Shown: piece after piece, positions 55,895 through 64,000 of the stretch | How positions within the stretch are numbered: the first letter of the stretch is position 1 | Layout: each line of letters starts with the position of its first letter | DNA from: Gilvimarinus japonicus | GTDB lineage: Bacteria; Pseudomonadota; Gammaproteobacteria; Pseudomonadales; Cellvibrionaceae | Direction: 5' to 3' | Length of the DNA stretch: 64,000 nucleotides | Assembly (NCBI RefSeq): GCF_042847215.1 | Contig: NZ_AP031500.1 | Location: forward strand, 3,472,001 to 3,536,000 | The notes under the pieces: model-generated | Told to the model about the DNA's origin: nothing | The model's database searches: none | Seen by the model: the letters and a program-made list of their open reading frames with translations, nothing else | Position numbers and translations under genes: made by a program

Positions 55895-56584
55895 ATGACC
55901 ACCGTATCCGCTTTTCGTCCACTGCGTTATTTTTGGCTGCAAAGTTTGTTGCTGCTATCGCTGGGCGCCATTATTGCCTATTACTTACAAATCGACGACG
56001 CTATCACCAGACATGCGGCACGTGAGGGTGGGTTAATTGACCTGACCTCAGCGCTCGGCTACCTAATCTGCGCGGGCCTAATGCTGGTGCTCGGCGGAAG
56101 GCATGTGATAAAACATCACTACCCGTTGATTATCTCCGTGACATTACTCGGGTTGCGCGAGCTGGACTTCGACAAGCGCTACTCCACCCTCGGGCTATTC
56201 AAATCAGCCACCTTCCGCTCGCCCGACGTTTCCCTACTCGAAAAAGCGATAACCCTTGCTATTGTTCTATTGGTAATTTGGCTATTTATCACTTTGATCA
56301 GCAAATACTTAAAACCGCTACTAGCAAGGGCCGTAGAGTTTAATATGGTCGCGCTAAGCGTCGCGTGCGCAGGCGGGCTACTCGTCGTGGCACGAACTCT
56401 AGACGGTATCGCCCGCAAACTGGGAGACATCGGAATCAGTGTCAGCATGCACACTGAGGTGCACACCACCATTATCGAAGAGGTGTTTGAACTGGGGGCG
56501 CCTTACTCTCTGACTATCGCACTATTTTGTTATTTACATGTATATCGCAGGGAATCTACTAAACGAGCCTCAAGCAACTCCTAG
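55895..56584 (+). CDS. Unrecognised multi-pass membrane protein
   Basis: A protein of about 229 aa that I do not recognise. Hydrophobic segments occur near residues 12-33, 50-70, 75-90, 125-148, 155-178 and 205-222. Loops contain LRELDFDKRYST and TRHAAREGG, with acidic and basic residues near the membrane. The frame opens at TTG 55874, and ATG 55895 is preferred. No clear ribosome-binding site is visible. Its base use is more AT-rich than the neighbours, and it precedes a gene-free stretch. Confidence 0.5.
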   Translation: MTTVSAFRPLRYFWLQSLLLLSLGAIIAYYLQIDDAITRHAAREGGLIDLTSALGYLICAGLMLVLGGRHVIKHHYPLIISVTLLGLRELDFDKRYSTLGLFKSATFRSPDVSLLEKAITLAIVLLVIWLFITLISKYLKPLLARAVEFNMVALSVACAGGLLVVARTLDGIARKLGDIGISVSMHTEVHTTIIEEVFELGAPYSLTIALFCYLHVYRRESTKRASSNS

Positions 56585-56962
56585 CAACTCCGCGTTTTAT
56601 AATGTTTATTTTCTTAAGACGCTATACATAAATTAAGCAATAATCGCTGAAATGCTTGCATCACATGTTCGAGGTCACGCCCGTTTCCTGTATCACTGTT
56701 TAAGCGGGCGACAAAACAACCAGCGAGGAGCCAGAACTACCTCATTCACATACCAAGCCAGCGTTCACATAAGAGCTGTACCACGACGAATGAGAATAAA
56801 AACCGCGGGGACCTAAAGGCACGAAGCGAGATGCCCTATACCGCTCTATTAATCCCTGATAATACCCAACCCGCATTTATCAGTGCGTCTCCACTTAATG
56901 GGACCTATAAATTCGGTATTACTATTGGCTCCACGTGCAGCGGGATTATTTACAATGAAACC
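56585..56962. other. 378-bp convergent intergenic stretch
   Basis: Between the membrane protein (plus) and hldE (minus). It is more AT-rich than its surroundings. An imperfect 8-bp inverted repeat at 56679-56709 (GCCCGTTT with AAGCGGGC) has no U-run. A 59-codon frame starts at 56831 and runs into hldE, without convincing signals. No terminator is clear for either gene. Confidence 0.45.
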
Positions 56963-58396
56963 TCACCGCTCTCCACGTGTTTGTATCGATTTAATTATTC
57001 CAGTCGTTGAGCAGTCATCGTAAAAACGCAAGACTGCCACGTCACCGTTGTACTCTTTAACGATTTCCCAGCCGACCACCTCGGTTTCATTGTAATCGCC
57101 GCCCTTTACCAACACGTCTGGTCGCAACTCACGCAATAAATTCTCGGGGGTATCTTCGCCAAAGCTGACGACCCAATCCACCGCCTCCAGCCCTGCGAGC
57201 ACAGCCATACGGCGATCGACCGGATTAATAGGCCGTGATGGGCCTTTTAGTCGTTGCACTGATTCGTCTGAATTAATCGCCACCACCAACCGATCACCTA
57301 AAGTCCGGGCTTGCTCAAGGTAACCCACATGACCGGCGTGGATAATATCGAAGCAACCGTTGGTGAAAACAATTTTTTCACCTTGAGCGCGAGCCTCTGC
57401 CAGTATCAGTGATAACTGCTCGGCACTAACCACACCACGCTCGACCCCTTGCTCAGCAACGACCGCACGGCGCAATTCAGGGCCACTGATCGTTGCGGTA
57501 CCCAATTTACCCACCACCAAGCTGGCGGCCAAGTTGGCAAGTCCGGTGGCCTCGGCGAGTGAATAACCTGCGGCGATCGAGGCTGACAGCGTCGCAATTA
57601 CCGTATCGCCCGCGCCGGTAACATCAAATACCTCGCGCGCGCGCGCCGGCAAATGCAGCTCTCCCATTCCCGGTCTCAGCAAAGTCATGCCCTGTTCACC
57701 ACGAGTCACCAACAGCGCCTGTAGATCCAGCTCCGCCATCAATGCCGAAGCTTTATCAACCAGTATTTGTTCGCTCGGACAGGCTCCGACAACAGCTTCT
57801 AGCTCGTGCAAGTTAGGGGTTAACAGGGTCGCGCCGCGGTAGCGGCTAAAGTCCGTGCCTTTAGGGTCCACTAATACCGGCACTCGCCGGGCGCGCGCGA
57901 GGCGAATCAATGCCTGGCAGTCAGCCAAAGTACCCTTGGCATAATCCGATAATACCAACACCCCAACACTCGACAACATCGCTTCAACTTTGCTGGGCAA
58001 CTGGGCCGCATCGCCAGCGCCAAAGGGTTGCTCAAAATCCATGCGCAACAATTGTTGGTGACGACTCATAACCCGCAACTTGGTGATGGTCGGCTTACCT
58101 TCGGCCACCTGAAAGTCGGTGCGGATATCGGCGGCCGCTAATTGGCCGCGTAACACCTCGGCCGCCTCATCAGCGCCCACGACACTAATCAGTGAGGCCC
58201 CCGCACCTAACGCGGCGATATTAAGCGCGACATTACCTGCACCGCCGGCGCGATCGTCTGTCTCATCGACTCGTACCACCGGAACCGGTGCCTCGGGCGA
58301 AATACGCGAGGTGTCACCGTGCCAATAACGATCAAGCATAACATCGCCAACCACGAGAATTTGTGAGCGATCGAAACGCGCTGCGGGAAGTTGCAT
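56963..58396 (-). CDS. hldE: Bifunctional heptose 7-phosphate kinase / heptose 1-phosphate adenylyltransferase
   Basis: HldE makes ADP-heptose for the LPS inner core. Residues 1-320 are a ribokinase-type kinase (GDVMLDRYWHG, GGAGNVALNIAALG, VTGAGDTVIATL with the catalytic Asp). Residues 340-477 are a nucleotidyltransferase with TNGCFDIIHAGHVGYL. At 477 aa it is normal. It follows msbA by 32 nt. Confidence 0.97.
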   Translation of the reverse strand: MQLPAARFDRSQILVVGDVMLDRYWHGDTSRISPEAPVPVVRVDETDDRAGGAGNVALNIAALGAGASLISVVGADEAAEVLRGQLAAADIRTDFQVAEGKPTITKLRVMSRHQQLLRMDFEQPFGAGDAAQLPSKVEAMLSSVGVLVLSDYAKGTLADCQALIRLARARRVPVLVDPKGTDFSRYRGATLLTPNLHELEAVVGACPSEQILVDKASALMAELDLQALLVTRGEQGMTLLRPGMGELHLPARAREVFDVTGAGDTVIATLSASIAAGYSLAEATGLANLAASLVVGKLGTATISGPELRRAVVAEQGVERGVVSAEQLSLILAEARAQGEKIVFTNGCFDIIHAGHVGYLEQARTLGDRLVVAINSDESVQRLKGPSRPINPVDRRMAVLAGLEAVDWVVSFGEDTPENLLRELRPDVLVKGGDYNETEVVGWEIVKEYNGDVAVLRFYDDCSTTGIIKSIQTRGER

Positions 58397-58428
58397 AGTT
58401 TGCGGCCCTTATTGCCAGGCGGTAAATA

Positions 58429-60201
58429 TTAAAGCGTCAGCACATCGGACAAAGACGCGCTGTGCAAGCGCGCGTAGTGACCATTAAGCGCCATTAACTC
58501 GTGATGAGTGCCCTGCTCGACAATCTCACCGGCGTCCATAACCACGATTTTATCAGCTTGCTCGATGGTCGATAACCGATGCGCGATAACAAAAGTTGTG
58601 CGCCCTTTAGAGACGGTTTCCAGCGCTTGCTGAATATATCGCTCCGATTCGTTATCCAATGCCGAGGTGGCTTCATCCAATAACAAAATGGGCGCATCTT
58701 TTAAAATCGCGCGCGCAATCGCCAAGCGCTGACGCTGCCCTCCAGAGAGGCGCGTACCACCTTCTCCGATGACAGTATTAAAGCCGTCGGGTAGCTGCTC
58801 AATAAACTCCAGTGCGTAAGCTAACTCCGCCGCTTTGCGGATCTTTTCTTCGCCAATATCCTGCAACGCGCCGTAGGCTATATTGTTGGCCACCGTATCG
58901 TTAAACAGCACGACGTTTTGCGTCACCAGTGATATTTGGGCCCTCAGGTTCGCCAAACGGTAGTCACAGATACTGACGTCGTCGATATCGAGCGCGCCAT
59001 CAAATTGATGGTAAAAACGCGACAACACACTCACTAACGTCGATTTTCCGCTACCGGAGCGCCCCACCAACGCCACTGTTTCACCGGCACTAACCTCCAG
59101 CGACACCCCTTTAAGCACGGGCTTATCGTCGTCATAGGCAAAACTTAGATCGCGAATCGACACCTTACCGCTAACGCGCTCGACGCTGTAGCTGCCGGTA
59201 TCCTGCTCGGTTTTTTCGTCCAGCACCTGAAACACGCTGTCAGCGGCGGCCACACCTTTTTGAATCACCGGTACAATCTCGCTTAACTGGCGCATGGGCT
59301 TTAGCACCATGCCCACCGCCATAAAGTAAGCGATAAACGCGCTAGCATCACTGATCTCGATATAGCCCAGCGCCACCCACAAAAGCGCCCCCATCGATAG
59401 CGCTACTAAGGTTTGAATCAAAGGCGTATTCAGGGTGGTGGTTAAAACAATTTTTAAATTCTGCAAGTAGTTGCGCCAACTGGCGTCGGCAAAGCGGCGC
59501 TTTTCGTACGCTTCGCCACCAAAGCTGCGCATCACTCGGTAACCATTGATCATCTCCGAGCTAACCTGAGTGATCTCGCCCATGCTGTGCTGCACTTTAG
59601 TACTCAGCCGACGCAAACGTTTTCCCACAAAGCCGACCAATGCCGCAATCAGCGGCACCACCGTCATCATCAGCAACGTTAACGCCCAGTCTTTGTAAAA
59701 CAAGTAAGCCAATAACGCTATGACCGTGGTCCCTTCCCGGATCAAGGTTTTTAAGGCTTCGGTGGATGCGGTCGTAACATTATTGACGTTAAAGGTGATC
59801 ACCGACATCAGCTGGCCTGAATCGTTGCGATCAAAATACTCGCCGGGCAAATAAACCATATGGCTGAATAGCTGTACCCGCAAGGTATCAACCACCAGAA
59901 AGGACACCTTGGCGATAAGGTAATTACCCACAAAACCGCCCAGTCCGCGCACCACAATAATGCCTAAGATAATCAATGAGGGCATCCATGCGGGGCCGCG
60001 CTCTTCGGCTTCAATAAAGGTTAACAGGTAATCCAAAAACTGAGCCATTGCCGGCTGCGCCGCCGAGTACACCAAAAAACCCAAGACGCTAAAACCAAAC
60101 AACATACGGTGGGGTTTAAGGTACGCCAGCAGTCTTAAATATACCGTCAGTGAGGCCGTCTCGGAAGCGGCGTTAGGGTTGTTAGCGTTGTTGCGATTCA
60201 T
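58429..60201 (-). CDS. msbA: Lipid A export ABC transporter MsbA
   Basis: MsbA flips lipid A-core across the inner membrane. The 590-aa half-transporter has six membrane helices (residues 30-330) and a nucleotide-binding domain with Walker A GRSGSGKSTL, signature LSGGQRQRLAIARAI, Walker B ILLLDEATSALD and switch His in VIAHRLST. It is placed with hldE and waa genes as expected. Confidence 0.95.
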   Translation of the reverse strand: MNRNNANNPNAASETASLTVYLRLLAYLKPHRMLFGFSVLGFLVYSAAQPAMAQFLDYLLTFIEAEERGPAWMPSLIILGIIVVRGLGGFVGNYLIAKVSFLVVDTLRVQLFSHMVYLPGEYFDRNDSGQLMSVITFNVNNVTTASTEALKTLIREGTTVIALLAYLFYKDWALTLLMMTVVPLIAALVGFVGKRLRRLSTKVQHSMGEITQVSSEMINGYRVMRSFGGEAYEKRRFADASWRNYLQNLKIVLTTTLNTPLIQTLVALSMGALLWVALGYIEISDASAFIAYFMAVGMVLKPMRQLSEIVPVIQKGVAAADSVFQVLDEKTEQDTGSYSVERVSGKVSIRDLSFAYDDDKPVLKGVSLEVSAGETVALVGRSGSGKSTLVSVLSRFYHQFDGALDIDDVSICDYRLANLRAQISLVTQNVVLFNDTVANNIAYGALQDIGEEKIRKAAELAYALEFIEQLPDGFNTVIGEGGTRLSGGQRQRLAIARAILKDAPILLLDEATSALDNESERYIQQALETVSKGRTTFVIAHRLSTIEQADKIVVMDAGEIVEQGTHHELMALNGHYARLHSASLSDVLTL

Positions 60202-60214
60202 AGGCCCTTCAGGT

Positions 60215-61045
60215 TCAGGGTGAATTAGGTTTGGGCCGTGTGCGCACCCAAAGATCGGCGTATTTTACAAAAGTCGAGTGAGACATCACCACAGCGATCA
60301 CAAACCCTTGGCCCCCATCGAGAAAGCCGCGACGTAAAAAATACATCCGAACAAAACAAGACAGCCCGTGACCAATTGCCGACAGCAAAGAACAAGTACG
60401 CCCTGCCTCAGCGCGAGCGATTGCCCACTGCTCGGCGTAAAGGGCTGACTTACTAACCAAGTGCCGGACATCATCGTACACTAAATGCAGCAAATCGCCT
60501 TCGAGGCGCCTTTCTGGTAAATTTTGAGGGTTGCTCAAACGCTCGTGGACCCGGGTATCATCAAAGCCCGCTTGCGTGCGAGGATACAACCGTGGAATCC
60601 AGTCGGGATACATTGCGGTGTGACGCATAAACCGGCCAAAACACCAACTCAGGCGATTGATATAATAAATTGCGGGCCCTGAACAAATGGCAGTTTCGAT
60701 ATTGCTGCGCAGCTCCGGTGTCACCCGCTCATCGGCGTCGATCATAAGCACCCAATCACCTGTCGCCAACGCTTGCGCCCGTTGGCGCTGCACCCCAAAT
60801 CCTTGCCAGTCGCTGTTAACGACAACACGGGCGCCATATTCGCGGGCAATTTCGACCGTGCGATCACCACTGCCGGAATCAAGCACCACAATCTCGTGGG
60901 CAAACTGCAAACTAGCCAAACACTCTGCCAGCTTATTCGCTTCGTCTTTTACGATTAAGACAGCGGACAGTCGGAGCTCGGCTGCTGCTTTAGCGGCCTC
61001 ACTCAAGGCGTTCACCCGCGAGCGCCGATGCACTGCCATCGGCAT
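60215..61045 (-). CDS. Family 2 glycosyltransferase of LPS core (WaaE/KdtX-like)
   Basis: A 276-aa GT2 enzyme with the nucleotide-sugar region LSAVLIVKDEANKLAECLASL, VVLDSGSGDRTVEIA and the DxD-like MIDADERV. The later half (YPDWIPRLYPRTQAGFDDTRVHERL) matches the LPS core glucosyltransferase group (WaaE). Start uncertain: ATG 61045 or 61039, both served by AAGGGAG; GTG 61015 is a third option. The gene overlaps the O-antigen-ligase-like gene by up to 47 nt. Confidence 0.82.
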   Translation of the reverse strand: MPMAVHRRSRVNALSEAAKAAAELRLSAVLIVKDEANKLAECLASLQFAHEIVVLDSGSGDRTVEIAREYGARVVVNSDWQGFGVQRQRAQALATGDWVLMIDADERVTPELRSNIETAICSGPAIYYINRLSWCFGRFMRHTAMYPDWIPRLYPRTQAGFDDTRVHERLSNPQNLPERRLEGDLLHLVYDDVRHLVSKSALYAEQWAIARAEAGRTCSLLSAIGHGLSCFVRMYFLRRGFLDGGQGFVIAVVMSHSTFVKYADLWVRTRPKPNSP

Positions 61046-62321
61046 TGGCTCCCTTAACGTAAGAGGCGACCGTACGCTGCTCCGCGGCCCGCAGATAAGC
61101 CCATAACACCACTAAATAAAACAAATAAACGGTTACGCCACTGTTATGGCGAAAAAACGCTTGAGTCAAACCAAAAGTTGCAATCGAGGCCACCAAAATC
61201 ATACCGGCGACCGCGTAAGTGTCTCCTACACCACCGCGTACAAACTTACGCGCGAACAGCGTGAAAGGCACTGCATACACCAAAAGCAATGCAAACAGAC
61301 CCAACGAACCCCGCCGTAAAAAAGCATCTAGGGAATCGCTGTGAACATGATCATAATGACTGATAATAACCCGCGAACGATCATCATCAATCATGCCGGT
61401 TAGCTTTTGGCCATAAGCTGACTCACCCCAGCCCAACATTGGCTTCTGCACAGCTAACCTAGTGCCGGCGTTCCACATCTCAAGCCGCATTCCGACCGAG
61501 CTATTCATGCGCACACCAGCGCTGTAATCCTGATAATCATCAACCGCACGATCGATACGTGCCTGAACCCCAGTCTGGGGCGTAAAATACAGCACTACCA
61601 ACCCCACCGCTAATACCGCCAGCGCTAACGCCAGTGTGCGCTTAGGTAAATAGCGCCGATAACCTAAATAGAGCAAAATCAGCATTATCGGTAACGCCAG
61701 CCAACCACCTCGCGCGCCCGACACCAAAGATGCCACGGCGCCGGCCAAAGCGGCCACAGCAAGGGCGACCCACCACAGTGTGGCGTGGCGCTGCTGGCGC
61801 GCCCAACCGATACCGGTTAAACACAGCCCACCCATCAACAGCGATAAATTACCAAACTGAATCGGGTTCATAAAACCACCAGCGCGAACACGGTCCTCGA
61901 CAAACATTTGCCACAGTGCCATGGCACCGCCCGCTAACGTCCCCACTATTAGCGCGCCCCACCAATAGCTTTCACGCGGAGGATAAGCCAGTAAAAACAA
62001 CAGCACCGGGATGGTCAATAAAAACCGACTTGGCTCCTCAAACGAGCTACTCGGTAAATGGTGGTAGGCGCTAATCGATGCTGACACCACCAGATAAAAA
62101 AGTAACGTGGCAATCAGCAACCAGTCCGAGCGCTCTAAACGCAGGTGTGGGCGCTTAATTAACAAAATCGGAAAACTACACAGACTCAACAGCGCCGGCG
62201 CGTAGGAGTAACCTGAGGGGATAGCGAGGCATAAAGCCACCGCCGCCGCTACTGTGTACGAGGCATAGCGACACAGCGGGGTAAAAGGCGTAACGAAATC
62301 AGCGGCGATTGTCGGTTTCAT
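60999..62321 (-). CDS. O-antigen ligase-like membrane protein (Wzy_C)
   Basis: A 440-aa polytopic membrane protein with about ten helices. The large periplasmic loop carries the Wzy_C-type block (SGARGGWLALPIMLIL, then MLGWGESAYGQ and HYDHVHSDSLDAFLRRG, the conserved His region). Such proteins join O-antigen or core sugars (WaaL) or polymerise them. The assignment to WaaL is by context with waaF, the GT2, msbA and hldE. I prefer ATG 62321 to the TTG just before it. Confidence 0.82.
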   Translation of the reverse strand: MKPTIAADFVTPFTPLCRYASYTVAAAVALCLAIPSGYSYAPALLSLCSFPILLIKRPHLRLERSDWLLIATLLFYLVVSASISAYHHLPSSSFEEPSRFLLTIPVLLFLLAYPPRESYWWGALIVGTLAGGAMALWQMFVEDRVRAGGFMNPIQFGNLSLLMGGLCLTGIGWARQQRHATLWWVALAVAALAGAVASLVSGARGGWLALPIMLILLYLGYRRYLPKRTLALALAVLAVGLVVLYFTPQTGVQARIDRAVDDYQDYSAGVRMNSSVGMRLEMWNAGTRLAVQKPMLGWGESAYGQKLTGMIDDDRSRVIISHYDHVHSDSLDAFLRRGSLGLFALLLVYAVPFTLFARKFVRGGVGDTYAVAGMILVASIATFGLTQAFFRHNSGVTVYLFYLVVLWAYLRAAEQRTVASYVKGANADGSASALAGERLE

Positions 62322-62350
62322 CAATAAATCTTACCTACACCTTTGCATTC

Positions 62351-62458
62351 ATGCTTGTTATTGCACTCAATGCCGTAGCGGCCGGAACATCTGTAGTGAC
62401 GATAGATAGTGCCGGTCTCCGCGATATCGTTTCGCTGCGACCAGCGCCGGCGTATTGA
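62351..62458 (+). pseudogene. Possible decayed GT4 glycosyltransferase fragment
   Basis: Plus-strand reading of this 194-bp gap gives ALNAVAAGTSVVTIDSAGL followed by RDIVS. It resembles the GT4 motif in which an acidic EA is followed by AxGTPVVxTDxGGLRDIV. The catalytic-site Glu is replaced by Asn, and a stop follows after 35 codons. It is read opposite to its neighbours. It may be a relic of a lost core glycosyltransferase; chance similarity is possible. Confidence 0.35.
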
Positions 62459-62518
62459 AGCATAAAACTCAACAGCCTGATACCGAACGAGTCTGCCAAG
62501 CTGTGAAAAACTGTAACA

Positions 62519-63574
62519 TCACGGACCAATGGCGCCATCGGTCAAGCCCGCTAAAGCCGTTAATACCCGCGCTGGCTCAAGCTCGCGCAGGCAGCGCAAA
62601 TGTTCCAGCGGGCACTCGCGCTTAAAGCACGGCTGACACTCCAGCGATTGCGATACAACCGCAACACGATCACTTAACGGAGGCGTGAAATCGGCGGATG
62701 TCGAGCCGTAAACGGCCACCAGCGGGCGCCCTAGTGCGGCGGCTATGTGCATCAAGCCCGAATCGTTGCTAACCACTGCGGCGGCGGCGGCCATAAGATC
62801 AATGGCGTCAGCCAAACTGGTACGCCCTGCCAACGAATAACAAGCCTTGCGATCGCGCTCGGGGACTTCAGCAATAATAGCCTCGGCCACCGCTCGGTCT
62901 TTTTCTGAGCCAAATAGCCACACCTGCCAGCCGGCATCGATAGCGCGCGCCGCCACAGTCGCATAATGCTCGGCGGGCCACTGTTTAGCCGGGCCAAACT
63001 CGGCACCCGGGCACAGCGCCAACACCGGCCGCTCGAGTGTTAATTGATATTGCTCACCCAATGCCGGTAGCGCTTCGGGCTCTACGTGTAGCTCGGGGCG
63101 CGGCAAAGCCTTTGGCAGTGGCGCGCCCGGCGCAAATGCCAAAGCGGCAAAACGCTCAACCATTAACGGATAGCGCTTGGGGTCGAGTTTGCGGATATCA
63201 TTGATCAAGCCAAAGCGCATCTCGCCGCGCCAACCAATACGTGTTTCGATACCAGCAAAGACGGGGATTAAGGCTGACTTAAGAGAGTTAGGTAAAATAT
63301 AAGCGCGGCTATAGCCGCGCTTTGCAAGCGCACGGCCAAGCCGATAGCGTTCGCCCAGCAACAACTGACCGTGCCCCAGAGGCATATCAATACTGGCGGC
63401 CACTTCGGGCATGCGCTCGGTTAGCGGCCGGCTCCAGGCCGGTGCCAACACATCGATCTCACTGCCTGGATGCGCTTGGCGCAGCAGCTTAAATAAACTT
63501 TGCGCCATCACCATATCGCCGACCCACGAGGGGCCGACAATCAGGGTACGTCGAGCCGAGCTGGAGTTACTCAC
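62519..63574 (-). CDS. waaF: ADP-heptose:LPS heptosyltransferase II
   Basis: WaaF adds the second heptose to the LPS inner core (GT9). The 351-aa protein has LIVGPSWVGDMVMAQSL at the N-terminus, RIGWRGEMRFGLIND, and the ADP-heptose site ALCPGAEFGPAKQWP with VSNDSGLMHIAAALGRPLVAVYGST. It starts at GTG 63574, 8 nt after ilvE; TTG 63607 would overlap ilvE. No good ribosome-binding site is visible. Confidence 0.93.
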   Translation of the reverse strand: MSNSSSARRTLIVGPSWVGDMVMAQSLFKLLRQAHPGSEIDVLAPAWSRPLTERMPEVAASIDMPLGHGQLLLGERYRLGRALAKRGYSRAYILPNSLKSALIPVFAGIETRIGWRGEMRFGLINDIRKLDPKRYPLMVERFAALAFAPGAPLPKALPRPELHVEPEALPALGEQYQLTLERPVLALCPGAEFGPAKQWPAEHYATVAARAIDAGWQVWLFGSEKDRAVAEAIIAEVPERDRKACYSLAGRTSLADAIDLMAAAAAVVSNDSGLMHIAAALGRPLVAVYGSTSADFTPPLSDRVAVVSQSLECQPCFKRECPLEHLRCLRELEPARVLTALAGLTDGAIGP

Positions 63575-63582
63575 AAAGATAA

Positions 63583-64000
63583 TTAACCGGCAATGGGGGC
63601 CAGCCAACCTTTGTGTTGTGCCAAGCGGCCTTTAACGGCATCAAAATATAAGCCTTGCAACTCGGTCGTCATCGGTCCGCGCTTGCCTTCGCCAATCATA
63701 CGGCCATCCAGCTCGCGAATCGGCAACACCTCGGCCGCAGTACCGGTAAAGAAGACCTCATCGGCAATATAAACTTCGTCGCGGGTGATGCGTTTTTCGC
63801 GCACTTCATAACCGCACTCAGCGGCTAGGGCAAAAATTGTGTTGCGCGTAATGCCGTCGAGGCACGATGTCAGCTCAGGCGTATAGATAATTTTGTCGCG
63901 AATCACAAACACGTTCTCGCCACTGCCCTCGGCCACATACCCTTCGTTATCGAGCAGCAGTGCTTCTTCGCAGCCGCTGTCGAGCGCCTCTTGCAGCGCC
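63583..64000 (-). CDS. ilvE: Branched-chain amino acid aminotransferase (partial)
   Basis: The C-terminal about 138 residues of a class IV PLP aminotransferase, cut by the right edge. YVAEGSGENVFVI, SCLDGITRNTIFALA and VFFTGTAAEVLPI are the family marks, matching IlvE. The order ilvE then waaF is common in pseudomonads and relatives. Its start and catalytic Lys lie outside the window. Confidence 0.95.
   Translation of the reverse strand, partial: ALQEALDSGCEEALLLDNEGYVAEGSGENVFVIRDKIIYTPELTSCLDGITRNTIFALAAECGYEVREKRITRDEVYIADEVFFTGTAAEVLPIRELDGRMIGEGKRGPMTTELQGLYFDAVKGRLAQHKGWLAPIAG

Noticed and set aside
56831..57010. A 59-codon plus-strand ORF starting MPYTALLIPDN
   Set aside because: It overlaps the hldE 3' end, has no good ribosome-binding spacing, and shows no family motif. 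It is likely chance in the AT-rich gap.
62335..62538. 67-codon minus-strand ORF between waaF and the O-antigen ligase gene
   Set aside because: No family signs and it overlaps the waaF 3' end. The plus strand of the same gap carries the GT4-like reading instead.

Overview
This window looks like the chromosome of a gammaproteobacterium. It shows the usual blocks of that class: tsaE-nnr-queG, orn/rsgA, pilMNOPQ-aroK-aroB-damX divergent from mrcA, priA-ftsN-hslVU, gltBD, and hldE-msbA-waa genes. The gene mix suggests a marine, polysaccharide-using relative of the Cellvibrionaceae/Pseudomonadales: a secreted GH18 chitinase, type IV pili, a cis/trans fatty acid isomerase, and DnaT-like plus lambda-P-like replication genes. 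The taxonomic placement is inference from gene content and order. I see no transposases, prophage, CRISPR arrays, tRNAs or rRNAs. The window is dense core chromosome with a few lineage-specific genes.

Layout. At 1-3062 lie tsaE (cut by the left edge), the NAD(P)HX repair enzyme and queG. At 3271-9062 come gnd, an orphan 2OG-oxygenase-like gene, orn, rsgA, a rhodanese and an MscS channel. At 9054-15609 are a luciferase-like oxidoreductase, chitinase, a GNAT-nitrilase fusion and a heme-c fatty acid cis/trans isomerase. At 15707-18299 a three-repeat DnaT-like protein overlaps a lambda-P-like protein by 89 nt and is followed by a Bax-type glucosaminidase; this pair is the most interesting system here, a candidate non-DnaC, non-DciA helicase-loading module. 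At 18296-24243 a minus-strand operon runs LEA lipoprotein, parC, PilZ, DUF4124/pilin-like, polysaccharide deacetylase, DUF924.

At 24369-29035 are an unknown gene behind a textbook CRP-type class II promoter, DUF2750, YgjP-like and MBL hydrolases, psd, and a degenerate HD-GYP protein. At 29106-36225 are hemE and gltBD, with a terminator-like hairpin in the gltB leader. At 36772-38814 is a large lipoprotein with Ig-like and Ca-loop-like sequence. At 39087-49876 are damX, aroB, aroK and pilQPONM (minus) divergent from mrcA. At 49988-55754 are rpmE, priA, ftsN, then hslVU behind a near-perfect sigma-32 promoter, and DUF971. At 55895-64000 are an unknown membrane protein and an LPS core block (hldE, msbA, a GT2, an O-antigen-ligase-like protein, a probable decayed GT4 fragment, waaF), ending in ilvE cut by the right edge.

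Start codons were re-chosen where the longest reading frame ran too far upstream. The choices rest on Shine-Dalgarno spacing and family N-termini, and several genes use TTG or GTG. All functions are read from motifs and context only; no searches were run.
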